Source of the DNA: Hofstenia miamia
Lineage: Eukaryota; Xenacoelomorpha; Acoela
NCBI GenBank assembly: GCA_004352715.1
Contig: SCFE01000072.1
Location: 206,223-270,222, forward strand
Length of the DNA: 64,000 bases
Direction: 5' to 3'
Numbering within the stretch: the stretch's first letter is position 1; each line of letters opens with the position of its first letter. A program made the position numbers and the translations under genes. Below are positions 33,361 through 43,630 of this stretch, one piece after another. The notes below the pieces were generated by a model. It was not told where the DNA came from. It worked only from the letters and a program-made list of their open reading frames with translations, and searched no databases.

Positions 33361-35791
33361 CATTTAGATTGTGTAATACACCAGCAACTTTCCAGAGATA
33401 CACCACAAAAGTACTAAAGAATAAAACACACANATATATATATATATATATATAACCTAAAAATCCAAGTTGAAAAGCACTTTGATTTTCGTATTCATAA
33501 TATGCTTGGGATCACGACAGGCTAATCATGATAGCCTAATAAAGACTTGATAAACAGTTTTCTTATTACAATATAGTCAACCTAGAATAAAGATCATTAA
33601 TGGTACTATGCATGTCTAACTACGTTGAATGTTATTTTACATGACAATGTGACGTTATAGCGATGGCGGTAGTTAACTTAACAGTGGTTGTGCATTGCAT
33701 GTGTGATCAAACACAATGAGCTACCGTAGGCTACGGTGTAGGCCACGTTAATGTACTACGTGCTTTGGCTAGCTATGCAAAAACAGTAGATCTTAGAATC
33801 AATTATTATCATTTAGCATTGTATCTGCCTGTTACGTTGATGTAGACTTTGAGTAAGTAAGATGTAATATAAAGAATGTAAAAGAGGGTTTTTTTAAAAC
33901 CTTTTCATTTTAGTACAGCTAGCCACGGTTTGCGAGTAATTTTACTACCCAGATATTCTGAATAAATATTGATTCTTTCATCTTGAAGAATAGCGTAAGC
34001 TACACATTTCAAATTTGAATTGTATAAACGGTTAGTCTTCTTTAGGAACGAATTCAAGAATGAGTGAACTCATAGCTTTATTAATCATTTCATATTATCA
34101 ACAAAGTTGAAATATTTTCACTGTAAGATATAAAGCATAATTGTAGGGCTCTTGTCAATAGCTATTCTAAATATGACATATTTCAACCCCAATTGTATCT
34201 ATTAATACCCCAACACTAATAAAACTTTAGGGCATTTTGGAAATATATCAGATAGGAAGAGATTAATGAAACAAAGATAGCCTGGAAGTTCTTCTCTGCA
34301 AAGTTGTGCTCAATAATTGCACACGGATAATATATTAAACTTTACATTCCACTGTTCAGGAAATTTTTTGTCAGAGGGTAAATGAGAGCTATTGTAGCCT
34401 ACCACAATCATTTGTATAAAACATTATAGTCGAAGTTTATAAAAATATGATGGCATTCATTATAGCATCGAAGAACTATGCCATATGAAAACAAGTATAA
34501 TGATTATCCTTACGAAATTTTTTAAACAAGTTAGCATCTTACAGTTATTTATGGATTTTTATGCTTAGATTTCAGAAAAATTTATTGAGGGATGAATCTG
34601 ATGTAGTTTTCTTATGTAATTTAACCAAAGTAAACGTATAAGGATTCTAGAATATTCTCAAATGTTTGCATATCCAAGGTGGAAGCAATTAGTTGGCTTG
34701 TGGTCGCAAACCCATGTAATTACTTAAAATTTGTGAGGCCGGATCACAGCCGGCCCACCTTAGGCCATTTGTCCTGTGTTAGCTCACAGTGGCCCGTAAC
34801 TTGTAGTCAGTATGTTACTAAATCCGCTCAAAGCACTAAAAAAATAGAAATTGTATGGAAAAACAACAAAATCAATAAAAATTAAGAGCCTGGAGTAGGT
34901 CATTGCAACACAAACTGATAACATAAATTGAGATTACTTAATGTATACTCTTCAGTCAGCAGTTCATTTATTTCTGACACAGGCGGTTTACATCCTACAT
35001 GAATATTTTTTCGGCCAGGTTCAGCTCGTGATGATTGTAAAAAATCATACATCGGAGAAACTAAAAGACGTCTAGAAACCAGAAAAAACATCTAAATGAG
35101 CACCTAAGATCAAAAATATTCTTGCATAAACATACTGCAAGAGAATCCAAAAATCAGTTAAGCAATTTTCATTAAGGAAACTAAGAAAGATCATCTATTA
35201 AATATATAACAAAGCATGTTAACATTAAATTTAATTTAGAAGTGCATGCAATATTAATATATAATTTGTAGTTATTGTAAATTTATTATACTGAAGATGA
35301 TTTAAAATCGAAACCGGTCTATTATATATATATATGTATATATTTTAGGGTGGGTTGTTTAAAACTTTTTTTGAATTTCGATTTGCCTCGTGTGATTTTG
35401 GGTAACTCGGGGTAAAATAATTGTAAATATATTCTGGATCAATATGTATTTATAGAATTTTCCATAAAAGTAATAAATCATCACTCTAGTTGAAAGCAAA
35501 TTGTTAGGGTATTAAATAAATTGTCTTTATTACAGTGAAAGCCAGTAATCCATTTGCGTTATATAAGTTGAATTTTTGTGAAGTTAATGCATATATGCTT
35601 TTAGAAAACCAACATGGAGCGCAGTAAAGTAAAACAAAAATTTTGCAGCTTTTGTTAAGAATATATATATANNNNNNNNNNNNNNNNNNNNNNNNNNNNN
35701 NNNNNNNNNNNNNNNNNNNNNNNNNNNNNNNNNNNNNNNNNNNNNNNNNNNNNNNNNNNNNNNNNNNNNNNNNNNNNNNNNNNNNNNNNNN

Positions 35792-35826
<35 letters not shown>

Positions 35827-36357
35827 ACATAATTGGAAGTACATGTACATGCACCTGATGTGTTTTTGCTGAATGAATAATCAAGCAGACGAAAAAGGCT
35901 TGTAATTCATTTTAACCTACCGTCGAATTTCTAGTGTTAAAATGCTTTTTTAACAATTTCACATAAGATGAAATTGTTAACATTTTCCAAGATATAGAAT
36001 TCACCTATCATTGCGCTTCTAGTGGTAAATATAATTGCTTGTTTAAATTTCTATATAAAAGATGTAATGAGTGACATTTAACCAAAACAAATCTCTCAAT
36101 ATAACATTATAATGAAAATCTGATCCTAAGGTTATATTAACAACCGTTTATTACATTTTTTCAGTTTTGAATATGCTGTAAGAAATTAACATACGATCAC
36201 TGTCAGCAATTCTAATCATGGCCATAATTTCATCACTTGTGAATTTATATCCAACATTGATCAGGGCTTCCTGCATTTCATCGCAATCAATTGTATGGCT
36301 TCCGTCCTGATCTATGATACTGAATATCGCCTGCACGCGATGATCAGCAGCCGCCAT
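27124..36357 (-). CDS. Calmodulin-like protein with four EF-hands (three exons)
   Basis: Minus-strand exons 36357-36195, 30028-29899 and 27280-27124 join in phase (1, then 2) with GT/AG introns, giving exactly 149 residues, the length of calmodulin. All four calcium-binding loops are complete: DQDGSHTIDCDE (16-27), DSDHDDQLTFSE (52-63, made by the first splice), DINNSGYITAKE (85-96) and DTDKDGKISFEE (122-133). Each has acidic residues at positions 1, 3 or 5 and Glu at 12. Spacing also follows calmodulin. The sequence between loops differs greatly from calmodulin, so this is a diverged calmodulin-like or EF-hand sensor, not calmodulin itself. The 6.2-kb and 2.6-kb introns carry transposons and gaps. 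The gene is tail-to-tail with the glycosidase-like gene. Confidence 0.88.
27420..27685. mobile_element. hAT MITE, gagccgag family, right end lost
   Basis: Starts CAGACTTGTCAACGAGCCGA, the same terminus as the complete copy at 45107, and shares the internal words up to aagcgagcctcat. The right terminal inverted repeat is missing, so target duplication cannot be tested. It lies in intron 2 of the calmodulin-like gene. Confidence 0.8.
28609..28889. other. Assembly gap (281 N) inside a (TA)n tract
   Basis: Both flanks are TA microsatellite, which explains the failure to close the gap. Apparent reading frames across it are meaningless. Confidence 0.99.
28920..29898. other. Intron sequence, no recognised element
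   Basis: Part of intron 2 of the calmodulin-like gene. AT-rich; no repeat or exon recognised. Confidence 0.4.
29899..30028 (-). CDS. Calmodulin-like gene, exon 2 (EF-hands 2 and 3)
   Basis: 130 nt, starting after CTATTTAG. Its first two bases complete the His codon that falls inside loop 2, followed by DDQLTFSE. It continues FKRLVNRMQEIERLSQEF and loop 3 DINNSGYITAKE, ending before GTAATT in phase 2. Too short to stand out as an ORF; recognised from the EF-hand pattern and splice phases. Confidence 0.87.
30398..31401 (+). mobile_element. Internally deleted mariner element (MITE), spanning a gap
   Basis: Terminal inverted repeats cagggtgagtaaaaag (30398) and, inverted, at 31376-31401 (cagggtgagtaaaaat on the minus strand) lie in TA target sites. 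After the gap the left end appears again at 30842, so the true element is probably 30842-31401 (about 560 bp). It keeps the transposase start (MAVRLTREKRH at 31045) joined directly to the C-terminus. The C-terminus has TDLTPMDFFMWGVLKDLVY, holding the third catalytic Asp of the mariner D,D,D triad, and ends NGEQFELF then TAG at 31333. An in-frame stop and the deletion make it inactive. Confidence 0.88.
30487..30832. other. Assembly gap (346 N) flanked by duplicated sequence
   Basis: The 87 bases before the gap (30400-30486, from gggtgagtaaaaag to gaccctgcgc) reappear immediately after it (30844-30930). Probably the same locus entered twice around the microsatellite. Confidence 0.97.
31403..31517. 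repeat. (TA)n microsatellite, compound
   Basis: TA runs at 31402-31432 and 31478-31516, separated by imperfect ATGCATATATATGTAC units. It directly abuts the mariner right end, whose TA target site lies within it. A similar compound tract lies at 32551-32662. Confidence 0.9.
31520..32420. other. Intron sequence, no recognised element
   Basis: Part of intron 1 of the calmodulin-like gene. AT-rich, no supported exon or repeat. Confidence 0.4.
32448..32664. repeat. (GA)n-rich tract followed by compound (TA)n
   Basis: A purine-only stretch of about 65 bp (32450-32514, gagaaagaaaggg...) precedes TA/ATGC/ATTT simple repeats to 32662. Open frames here (poly-Arg/Glu, poly-Ile/Tyr) are artefacts of the repeats. 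Confidence 0.93.
32665..34532. other. Intron sequence, no recognised element except (TA)n
   Basis: Part of intron 1 of the calmodulin-like gene. TA tracts occur at 33331-33358 and around the single N at 33433. No supported exon. Confidence 0.4.
34533..34652. repeat. Dispersed repeat block B1, copy 1
   Basis: The block from gcatcttacag to gattctagaa closely matches 41360-41477, including ggatttttatgcttagattt and aaccaaagtaaacgtata, in the same orientation. The two copies have different neighbours. Confidence 0.85.
34970..35325 (+). mobile_element. Penelope-like element 3' end (GIY-YIG endonuclease relic)
   Basis: The plus strand encodes, with frameshifts, DDCKKSYIGETKRRLETRKN, the YIGET...R.LETR signature of the GIY-YIG endonuclease at the C-terminus of Penelope-like retroelements. 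It is followed by a short UTR with ctgaagatga...aaaatcgaaac (35291-35320), a 3' tail type common in these elements, then (TA)n. The coding part has stops. It lies in intron 1 of the calmodulin-like gene. Confidence 0.75.
35577..35663. repeat. Dispersed repeat block B2, copy 1, followed by (TA)n and a gap
   Basis: The block from tgtgaagttaatgcatatat to cagcttttgttaaga matches 41038-41124 with few differences, and both copies run into TA microsatellite. In this copy B2 follows block B1 by about 0.9 kb. Confidence 0.88.
35672..35791. other. Assembly gap (120 N) in (TA)n
   Basis: The gap lies in a TA tract within intron 1 of the calmodulin-like gene. Confidence 0.99.
36195..36357 (-). CDS. Calmodulin-like gene, exon 1 (start and EF-hand 1)
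   Basis: The ATG at 36357-36355 opens MAAADHRVQAIFSIIDQDG, and loop 1 DQDGSHTIDCDE. The exon ends ...RIADSD plus one base before GTATGT, in the middle of loop 2. A short N-terminus before the first helix is normal for this family. An additional upstream non-coding exon is possible. Confidence 0.85.
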
Positions 36358-37076
36358 ATGTTCATTTAATGTGATTGGCTGCCAACTCCACGGTTACTCT
36401 CTAAACGTTGCACTACAATTTGAGAATTGCTTGTTGATAGCGTTCCCATTGTAACATGTCAAAGAATAAGTTCGAATTACTGGAAATGTATTCCTTCACA
36501 AGGTCACAAAGTTTACGATGAGAATTTCTATAGCTATTATTTGTTTACACATACATTCTGAGCAATAGTGTGAACAATAAATAGTGTGACGCTCCTATCG
36601 CCTTATGTTTTGAATAAAATAATAATGCATTAGGTGTATTTCCTTTGTCAAGTTTTAGGGCACTACAGCTAAAAATTTCATTATTTTCTTCCTCTAAAAA
36701 CGCCCTGGCTAGACATTGATCTACCAAAAAATATATAATTGGGCAGCTTAGAAGGGCTGTATGTCAATCCAGCACAAATACAGTACTGGAAATATGTATT
36801 CGACCGCCTTGCTATTTTGCATAAATAACGAACATTCATTGGATAGAGTGTGCCTAAGATTATAACTAAGTGTTACTTTGATTAAGAAAGGAAAATGTGT
36901 ATGTCTAATACCATAAATATGTAGAATAACAATTAGAAAACTTGAATTGGAAAAATGTATTCGGCCACCTGAAAAAATTTTAACAAATGAGGAAATCCAC
37001 AAAAAATAAATTCAAAATATGATACATAAATTAATAATTGATGCAATACATGCACTTAGCAACAAAATTGTCTTTT

Positions 37077-37400
37077 CTAATATTTTGTAGGGTGTCCCTT
37101 TGAGGGAATAATTGCTTCAAGGCGGTCAGGGATTGAAGCAAAAAGTCTTTCAATAAAGCTGTTGGGAATTGCATAAAATTTATTCTTTATTGCGCTATAC
37201 AGCTCGTCTTCAGTGTGAAGAGTATGCTGTCCAATTCGATAATTGACCTCTTTCCACATATTTTCGATAATGTTAAGGTCTGGAGATTGCCTAGGCCAGT
37301 CAGCAAGAATAGCAAACTCATTATTGTGGAGGAAATTTTTTTGAGGTATGACATGGAGCACCATCCTGATGATATATTGATCACTTGTAATGAGTGGCAA
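37077..37400 (-). pseudogene. Tc1 transposase, C-terminal part
   Basis: 107 residues to TAA with the strongly conserved DWPRQSPDLNIIENMW, whose Glu is the last catalytic residue of the DD34E triad, then VNYRIGQH and IPDRLEAI near the end. The upstream catalytic region (37400-37600) is shifted in frame. Confidence 0.88.
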
Positions 37401-37601
37401 GAGTTCCTTTTCTAGAATCCGAACATATTAAGATCTTAGAAGAGTACCAGTGATGTGAACAATCACACTTCCATTTTGCACCCCATACCATTCCAGACTT
37501 CCCACCAAAATTCATGGTCCCCGAGTAAGTTGAGGTCAGAATCTCAACTTCTGCCCAGTTGGTCTCTTTATCAACAATATAACATTAGACCAATGTTCAA
37601 A

Positions 37602-37985
37602 TTAATGGTCTCTCATTGAATTAGCCCATCTCACCCGGCGTAATCTTTGCTTTGAGGTTAAGAATGGCTTTCTGGGTGCCACGAAAGTCCCAATTAAGTG
37701 CTTCTTCATGATGTTTCGCACAGTTCTTGCTGTCACAATGTGACCATCAGCCCATTCCTTGCGAAATTTCTCTGAAGTCTTCCTGGGATTTCGCTTTAAA
37801 AGGCACATAAGAACTGATAGGGAGGTTTTGGAGGTTTTCTTTGGTCTTCCGGACTTTGTCTTAGGGTCAATGATGTTCTTAGAAGTGACATTTCTGATGA
37901 TATCCCCGACAGTATTTCGAGGTCGCTCTACAAGTAGGGCTATATTACGTTGACTCATCTCTTCCAAATGTTTAGAGATAATCAA
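37602..37985 (-). pseudogene. Tc1 transposase, N-terminal DNA-binding part
   Basis: 127 residues with HLEEMSQRNIALLVERPRNT (first helix-turn-helix), KSGRPKKTSKTS (the GRPR-like hook between the two helix-turn-helix units) and TVRNIMKKHL plus RKPFLTSKQRLRR, typical for Tc1 transposases. It stops at the beginning of the catalytic domain. Confidence 0.88.
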
Positions 37986-38335
37986 CTCGCGGATAGCAAG
38001 AGGTACATAACCAGGCTAAGAAAGACTGTTATTAGACATTTTTAATATAAATAGACTGATAAAAGCTCAATCAATGAAATTTTTTACAGATTCTCTGATT
38101 TGGTCTGAAGTGGCGGAATACATTTTTCCAAGAAAGTATTAGCTAACTACAAGCATTGTAGCATTTTTCCTTGAGATTTAAAGTAAACAGTGATAATTAT
38201 GTCTCAACATTGATGAATTGCTTTTTCTGCAATTCCAAACCTAATTAAAAAATAACTCTGACATTCTTGGCGTCCATTTCTTAAAAATTTTTATGACAAA
38301 TCATGGATGGCCGAATTCTTTTTTCCAGTACTGTA

Positions 38336-39450
38336 GAACCAAACTCTATCCGACCCAAAGCAGTTATGCAGAATTGAATTCGCAAAGTCATTTAATTTGA
38401 TGTATGTCCCCCTCATATAATTTTTAAAATGTTAATAAAATAAGTTTTCATGTAGACTACATCAAAGCAATTCATTTCTGAGACATAAAGATCTTCATTG
38501 TTGTCATAATAAATATCATATAACCATATAAGTATAATATATATTTTATATTATATATATATATTATATACATATATATATATATTATTATATATATTAT
38601 AATCATATAAATGAATATCATATTATAAATATCATCGATAAATGAATCCGCCCAGCATAGCGCATTGGCAGTAAAAAAATGTGGCTCAACCTATTGGTCG
38701 ACTCAAACCACTTACAACATTGAATATAAGCATGCATTTATATTACAACTCAACAGTGACGCCAGAAACGAGTAAAAATTAAAGTATTTTTACTTGGAAA
38801 TACATTTTTAAGTATTTGTAACTTAGACCAATCTAATGATTTGATGTTATGATTTTTCTTATGAGATATGGAGGTGATTTATCTACATATAGAACACCAT
38901 TATATTTGTCTTTATTCATACATCTCTTAGTCACCTAAGTTTACCAATATATTTCTAGAAACCTTCAACAAATCTTCACAAATTTGTATAGATTTATCAA
39001 ATTTCGAATAACTTTTTCCATTAAAAATTATTTTTAAATAAAAATCAAAAGTGTTAGTTCTTGTCCACATAAACTAGAACATGAGACTTGGATTTGCATA
39101 TCTGAACATATGAGTAATATGCATATGAACGACTAACATTCATTTAGTGAGAGCTTATTGGACCAACCTGCCCGAATCATGTGAAACACATTTAAATCAT
39201 TGCCATTGCAGCCAATTGCATGCCAATTCCTTGCGAAAACACTTGTTAAATATGGAAGGTTAAGAAATTTATGATTAGTTGATCCGCTAGTTTTTTTCTG
39301 TAAAACCGTTTTTCAAAAGAAATTCGCTTTTGTTCGCAAAACAATTATGGCTACTCGATGGTGAACTACGTTGCAGAACGTTTTTTTACCTAAGTACCGG
39401 TAAGAGACTTGATAATCTGACGCAGGTGATTGACGTTGTTGAAAGTCAAT
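38336..39450. other. AT-rich stretch, (TA)n only
   Basis: Contains an imperfect TA/ATTATA tract at 38538-38622. No supported exon. Confidence 0.4.
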
Positions 39451-39454
39451 AAGA

Positions 39455-39665
39455 AGATTCAAAAGCAATTTATTGCTACAAGAAAAAGGTAGAAAAACTA
39501 TAAACTACAAAACTACAAAAAGCTATTTACAAATATAATAAATATATATAATATTAAAATGTGTGTGTGTGTGTGTGTGTGTTGTGTGTGTGTGCATTTT
39601 ATAAAAAATTTTCAAATGAATGTAGTGTATTATTGTCGTTAAGTAGGCATTGTCTATTAAATACC
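39455..39665 (-). mobile_element. LINE 3' end fragment with internal (GT)n
   Basis: Matches the 3' UTR of the minus-strand LINE at 6560-6720: attcaaaagcaatttattgc, tacaaactacaaaa-type words and gtgtattattgtcgttaa. In place of the short gtgtgtg word of the LINE at 6650, this copy has an expanded (GT)n at 39561-39593. Confidence 0.75.
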
Positions 39666-40475
39666 AATATATACAATCTTCAAAACGACTATTTTCAAAA
39701 CCTGAAAACAAAACAGAGTATGATAAAAAATTAGTTCAGGACGTATTTCTAAATATATTACTAAATGTATTTTGGCCTCGTGATACCTCTACCTGCTTCA
39801 TTCTATATTGTTCTGAAGAATCTATCAAGGCCCCGAAATACCCCGTAGATTCTTCACTGCTTGCTAGTAATAATCCTGTATATATAAAGTTGTAATTTTC
39901 ATGATCTTACAATAAATCTTAACTGTTTTACATGACATATTACAAAACTGTACATTTAACTGGATGTAGATGCAAAATGATCAATTGCTTGATATTCCAC
40001 CCAGACTAGTTGAGTAGCATCGTGCACAAAATCGGAGGTTATGCCAAGCGATTTTGCTTTCATATATTAGTTCTTGAGTCATGAGCACTTATAGAATTTC
40101 TTTGAATAAAGCATCAGATTTTAACAACAGAATTTGAAATTAATGCACATAAAAATAGTTTTGTCTTAAAATATTGCATGTCATACAAAAAAGTTTGTCC
40201 AGTTAAGCTTTGGTGGGTTTGAAACATCAAAATTTAGTCCAATTATTTTCCTTATTGAAGGGGCATCTGCTTTGACTATGACAATGAGTGGTAGCAACTA
40301 GCGATTACATTCACGCTTTTCTAATGATTGTACCATTCAAATTTTTATTATACAATAATAAATATTGATCGGAATTTTCTGAATAAGGCCTTTTTATAGA
40401 ACGTGGATCCGTCTCAATTTTGCTAACATGAGTTTTAGTCAACATACAAATATTAGATATTGGGGTGGGTTCAAT

Positions 40476-40571
40476 AGGTGGCGTACGCAGGGGGGGGACA
40501 TGGTGGAATGTCCCCCCGTCAGGTTTCCAAATTTGATGTCCCCCCGTCAGAAAATTCTGCGTACGCCCCTG
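40476..40571. mobile_element. 96-bp hAT-type MITE with 8-bp target duplication
   Basis: Flanked by ggttcaat on both sides (40468-40475 and 40572-40579). Its ends are aggtggcgtacgcag and, inverted, caggggcgtacgcag. The interior is two copies of a tgtccccccgtcag word. There is no coding capacity. Confidence 0.85.
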
Positions 40572-40579
40572 GGTTCAAT

Positions 40580-41037
40580 AGCAGAAGATAAAAAACTCCC
40601 ATTTTCTCAACAAGTGCGTCATGTAAAAATCTTTAATTATTAACAAAAATATTGGAAAATCATGTATATAGTTGTGGGATGATTTCCATATATTTTACAA
40701 TATTTATGGAGAAATAAATGTTCAAGCAGTCAATCCAAACTAAAGAGAAAAAGGCTGAAATTATTTCCTTATTATTATTTGGCTTTCGTAAGAGCGAAAC
40801 GATTTAAAAAAAATTTGTTGATTTTTGTTATTTATTATTGATTAAGTCAATACTTATTGAAAGATGAATAAGCTTTTGCTAACTAACAAGTAATGGACTT
40901 TTAGAACAGATTAATTTTTAATCAAAAATAGTGTAGAAAATAAGTACGAAGCATCTTAAAATTCTTACCACTTATATATTTTTCCAAAGTTTCTTACAAA
41001 ATGCCATTTCTTGCTAATATTTCTTCACAATTGTTTT
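40580..41037. other. AT-rich stretch, no recognised feature
   Basis: No exon or repeat family recognised between the small MITE and repeat block B2. Confidence 0.4.
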
Positions 41038-41119
41038 GTGAAGTTAATCCATATATGCTTTTAGAAAACCAACTTGGAGCGCAGTAAAGTAAATCAAAAA
41101 GTTTGCAGCTTTTGTTAAG

Positions 41120-41124
<5 letters not shown>
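41038..41124. repeat. Dispersed repeat block B2, copy 2
   Basis: Matches 35577-35663 (gtgaagttaatccatatatg ... cagcttttgttaaga). Followed by (TA)n. Here block B2 precedes block B1. Confidence 0.88.
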
Positions 41125-41156
<32 letters not shown>

Positions 41157-41189
41157 TTTAATAATGCAATTTCAACTACGGCAATACAT

Positions 41190-41256
41190 NNNNNNNNNNN
41201 NNNNNNNNNNNNNNNNNNNNNNNNNNNNNNNNNNNNNNNNNNNNNNNNNNNNNNNN
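41190..41256. other. Assembly gap (67 N) flanked by duplicated sequence
   Basis: The 37 bases before the gap (from agtgtttaataatgcaattt to gcaatacat, ending 41189) are repeated after it (to 41325), each preceded by TA microsatellite. Confidence 0.97.
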
Positions 41257-41289
<33 letters not shown>

Positions 41290-41359
41290 GTGTTTAATAA
41301 TGCAATTTCAACTACGGCAATACATTAAGTTATGCAAAACAAAACTGTCAAAGCTTCAA

Positions 41360-41477
41360 GCATCTTACTGTTTTTATGGATTTTTATGCTTAGATTTCTA
41401 AAAAAAATTATTGAGGGATGAATCTGATGTAGTTTTCTATGTAATTTAACCAAAGTAAACGTATAAAGATTCTAGAA
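41360..41477. repeat. Dispersed repeat block B1, copy 2
   Basis: Second copy of 34533-34652, same orientation, about 10-20 scattered differences and small indels as judged by eye. Confidence 0.82.
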
Positions 41478-41928
41478 ACGGCAAGTCACTAATTTTCTTA
41501 GAAATTACTTAAAGTTTGTTTACAAACACCATCCAAATGATAAATTTAAAAAAAATGGTGGACGTTCTGTAAAACTATCTGAACATTTGCAAAGTGCTAC
41601 TTCTGACCATTGAAATGCCCCGCACTATTTTAAGATTCATTTGCAATAAATTTCTGGTGGCTTACATTCGAAAAAATGAAAATTAACTTCTGGCTTAAAT
41701 TCGAGAAGGTTGAAAATAGATTTCTGGCTTCATAATGAGGTAACATTTAATTTCAAGCAATGAATTGCATTTTAAGATGGTGAACTAAGAAATGTTTGTT
41801 TATGTAATTTTTTATGAAAAATCTTATTAATATTACCACAAACTAAATTTCCAATCGAATTGTTTGGAGGTGAAAAATGTGCAAATTGTATATTCGATAA
41901 ACGTTCATTTTAAAACCTACCGTTTGCA

Positions 41929-42112
41929 CAAGGCTGTAGCCACGGGGAGGCCAGGGGGGCACGGCCCCCCTGAGAAAATCTGTGCCCCTCCTGAGAAAAA
42001 TGTAAGCAGTAGTGCCAAAAAATATAAAAGGGTCCCCCCTTTGAACATTTAAAAAAACAGCACTAATCAGCTTTCAATATATCATTACGTCATAGGTCTG
42101 GCTACAGGCTTG
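41929..42112. mobile_element. 184-bp hAT MITE with perfect 8-bp target duplication
   Basis: Left end CAAGGCTGTAGCC, right end inverted CAAGCCTGTAGCC, and cgtttgca immediately outside both ends (41921-41928 and 42113-42120). Near the left end is a G/C-only palindromic stretch (ggggggcacggccccc). Non-coding. A perfect target duplication suggests a recent insertion. Confidence 0.93.
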
Positions 42113-42120
42113 CGTTTGCA

Positions 42121-43630
42121 TCCACAAAAGACTTGAATTATGGTTTCTTCTACAGATATTTTTAGGAGTCAACATTAATGTTTTCGTTTCAACTATAAAT
42201 GCTACTCATCTCCCCTTATTATTCCTACATCACAACGAGTTTAAACTCTTTATATTTAAAGGATGTTGAGTTTAACAGGATGTCAAAATCGTTTGCAGAA
42301 GCTTGATTTATTGCATTTAATTTCCTAACTGATGTATGCTTCCTGAATAATTTACTTAAAAAATTGCATGACATTGATGTAATATTTTGAAGCCTTTATT
42401 TCCTGACGCACTTAGACATTTCAAATGAAAATATTCTTAAATTCTGTTCAACTAACAACATCCACATTTTTTGATGTGGAAGTGCTTATCATGCATAGAT
42501 ATCTCTATAAGCTTACCTTCTCACATATTTAATCTTATATTTCATTTGTATTCTTAATAAATATAGTAAAGAACGGATTAAATTATGGGCCATCCATGAA
42601 TTTTAAAAAAATTTTAATTGAATTTTTCAATTTTCAAACAAGTTTTATTCAAATGTTCATAATAGATATCCGTAATAAATTCCATGAATTTGTGATACAT
42701 TTTTTCATTGGTTCCTGTGAACATACTCACCTAATATATTTTACAAATGTTTACAAATGTTTCATTTATATACTTTTGAAAATTTATAGCAATATGTCTA
42801 ATTGAAAGTTATCGCTAGATGGCGTAAAAATTGCTATCAGAGAACTACAGTTTAATTAAAAAGTTAAATTGTTGTACAAAACCTCTATTTAAAATTTATT
42901 ATAAATTGTTATTATTATCAAGTTCAAAAACAATTAAGGGTTCTAATTCTAATATTAGTTATCCTTAATAATTCAGAAACGAAAAAACTTTGAGTAGAAA
43001 TGTCATGCTTTTTCAGTAAAGTCAATCAACAGTTTGTAATAGCTTGCTACAATTTCAAGGTCATTTTGTTGATGGTATATGAAAATAAAGTCACTGCTGG
43101 AATCATTGTTGATGCAGATGATATCTCTAAAGCTTTCTTAAAAAACATATTTGCAATGTTAATAAATATTGATATTATTAATTTGTATCTCATTACAAGA
43201 ATCTTAGATAGTATAGACAATTGAAAGTGGTGTAAAACACACAATTAAAAATAAAGGAATTTATACACTCACACGCCGTTCAAGATAAATATTCAAAAGT
43301 TGGAATTATAGGTAGACGTCTCTCTGCATCTAATTCTATGTGAGCTGCATTTGATAATTTATTATAAAACTAGTAATTTGTCTTGCAAAACTCATTTATC
43401 TTTTGAGTTTGACTGAGTAATTGCCTTTACGTCTTAACAAAAATATTGTTTTAAGTTAAATGATGTTGCAATGAAGAAACATTTTGACACTTTATGATGT
43501 GAATAATTCAAAAAAACCCGATTATTGACTTTGATTAGCTCTAACAATCGTCTTACCAGTTCCTATATTAGATGATGCATTTTAAGAAAACTGGAAGTTC
43601 ACGTACTTATACGGAATTGAATTGGTATAC
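42121..43630. other. AT-rich intergenic stretch, no supported gene
   Basis: Frames at 42596-42805 and 43000-43224 stay open for about 70 codons but have no domain pattern or clear splice borders. I do not call them genes. Confidence 0.4.

Larger units (their letters stand above)
36781..38333 (-). mobile_element. Nearly complete Tc1-type transposon with IR/DR ends (1553 bp)
   Basis: Outer termini CAGTACTGGAAATATGTATT (36781) and, inverted, CAGTACTGGAAAAAAGAATT (38333) are flanked by TA. Inner repeats of the same word lie about 170-200 bp inside (ttggaaaaatgtattcggcc near 36947-36966; inverted near 38112-38132). Outer plus inner copies at both ends form the IR/DR arrangement known from Sleeping Beauty-like Tc1 elements. 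The minus-strand transposase is split: 37985-37602 has the paired helix-turn-helix with the GRPKKTSK linker, and 37400-37077 has the DDE C-terminus with DWPRQSPDLNIIENMW and IPDRLEAI. Frameshifts between 37600 and 37400 inactivate it. Confidence 0.92.

Noticed and set aside
43000-43224. A 74-codon frame with an acidic DADD-like word resembling an RT or EF-hand motif
   Set aside because: No surrounding RT or EF-hand context and no splice borders. Open frames also occur on the opposite strand.
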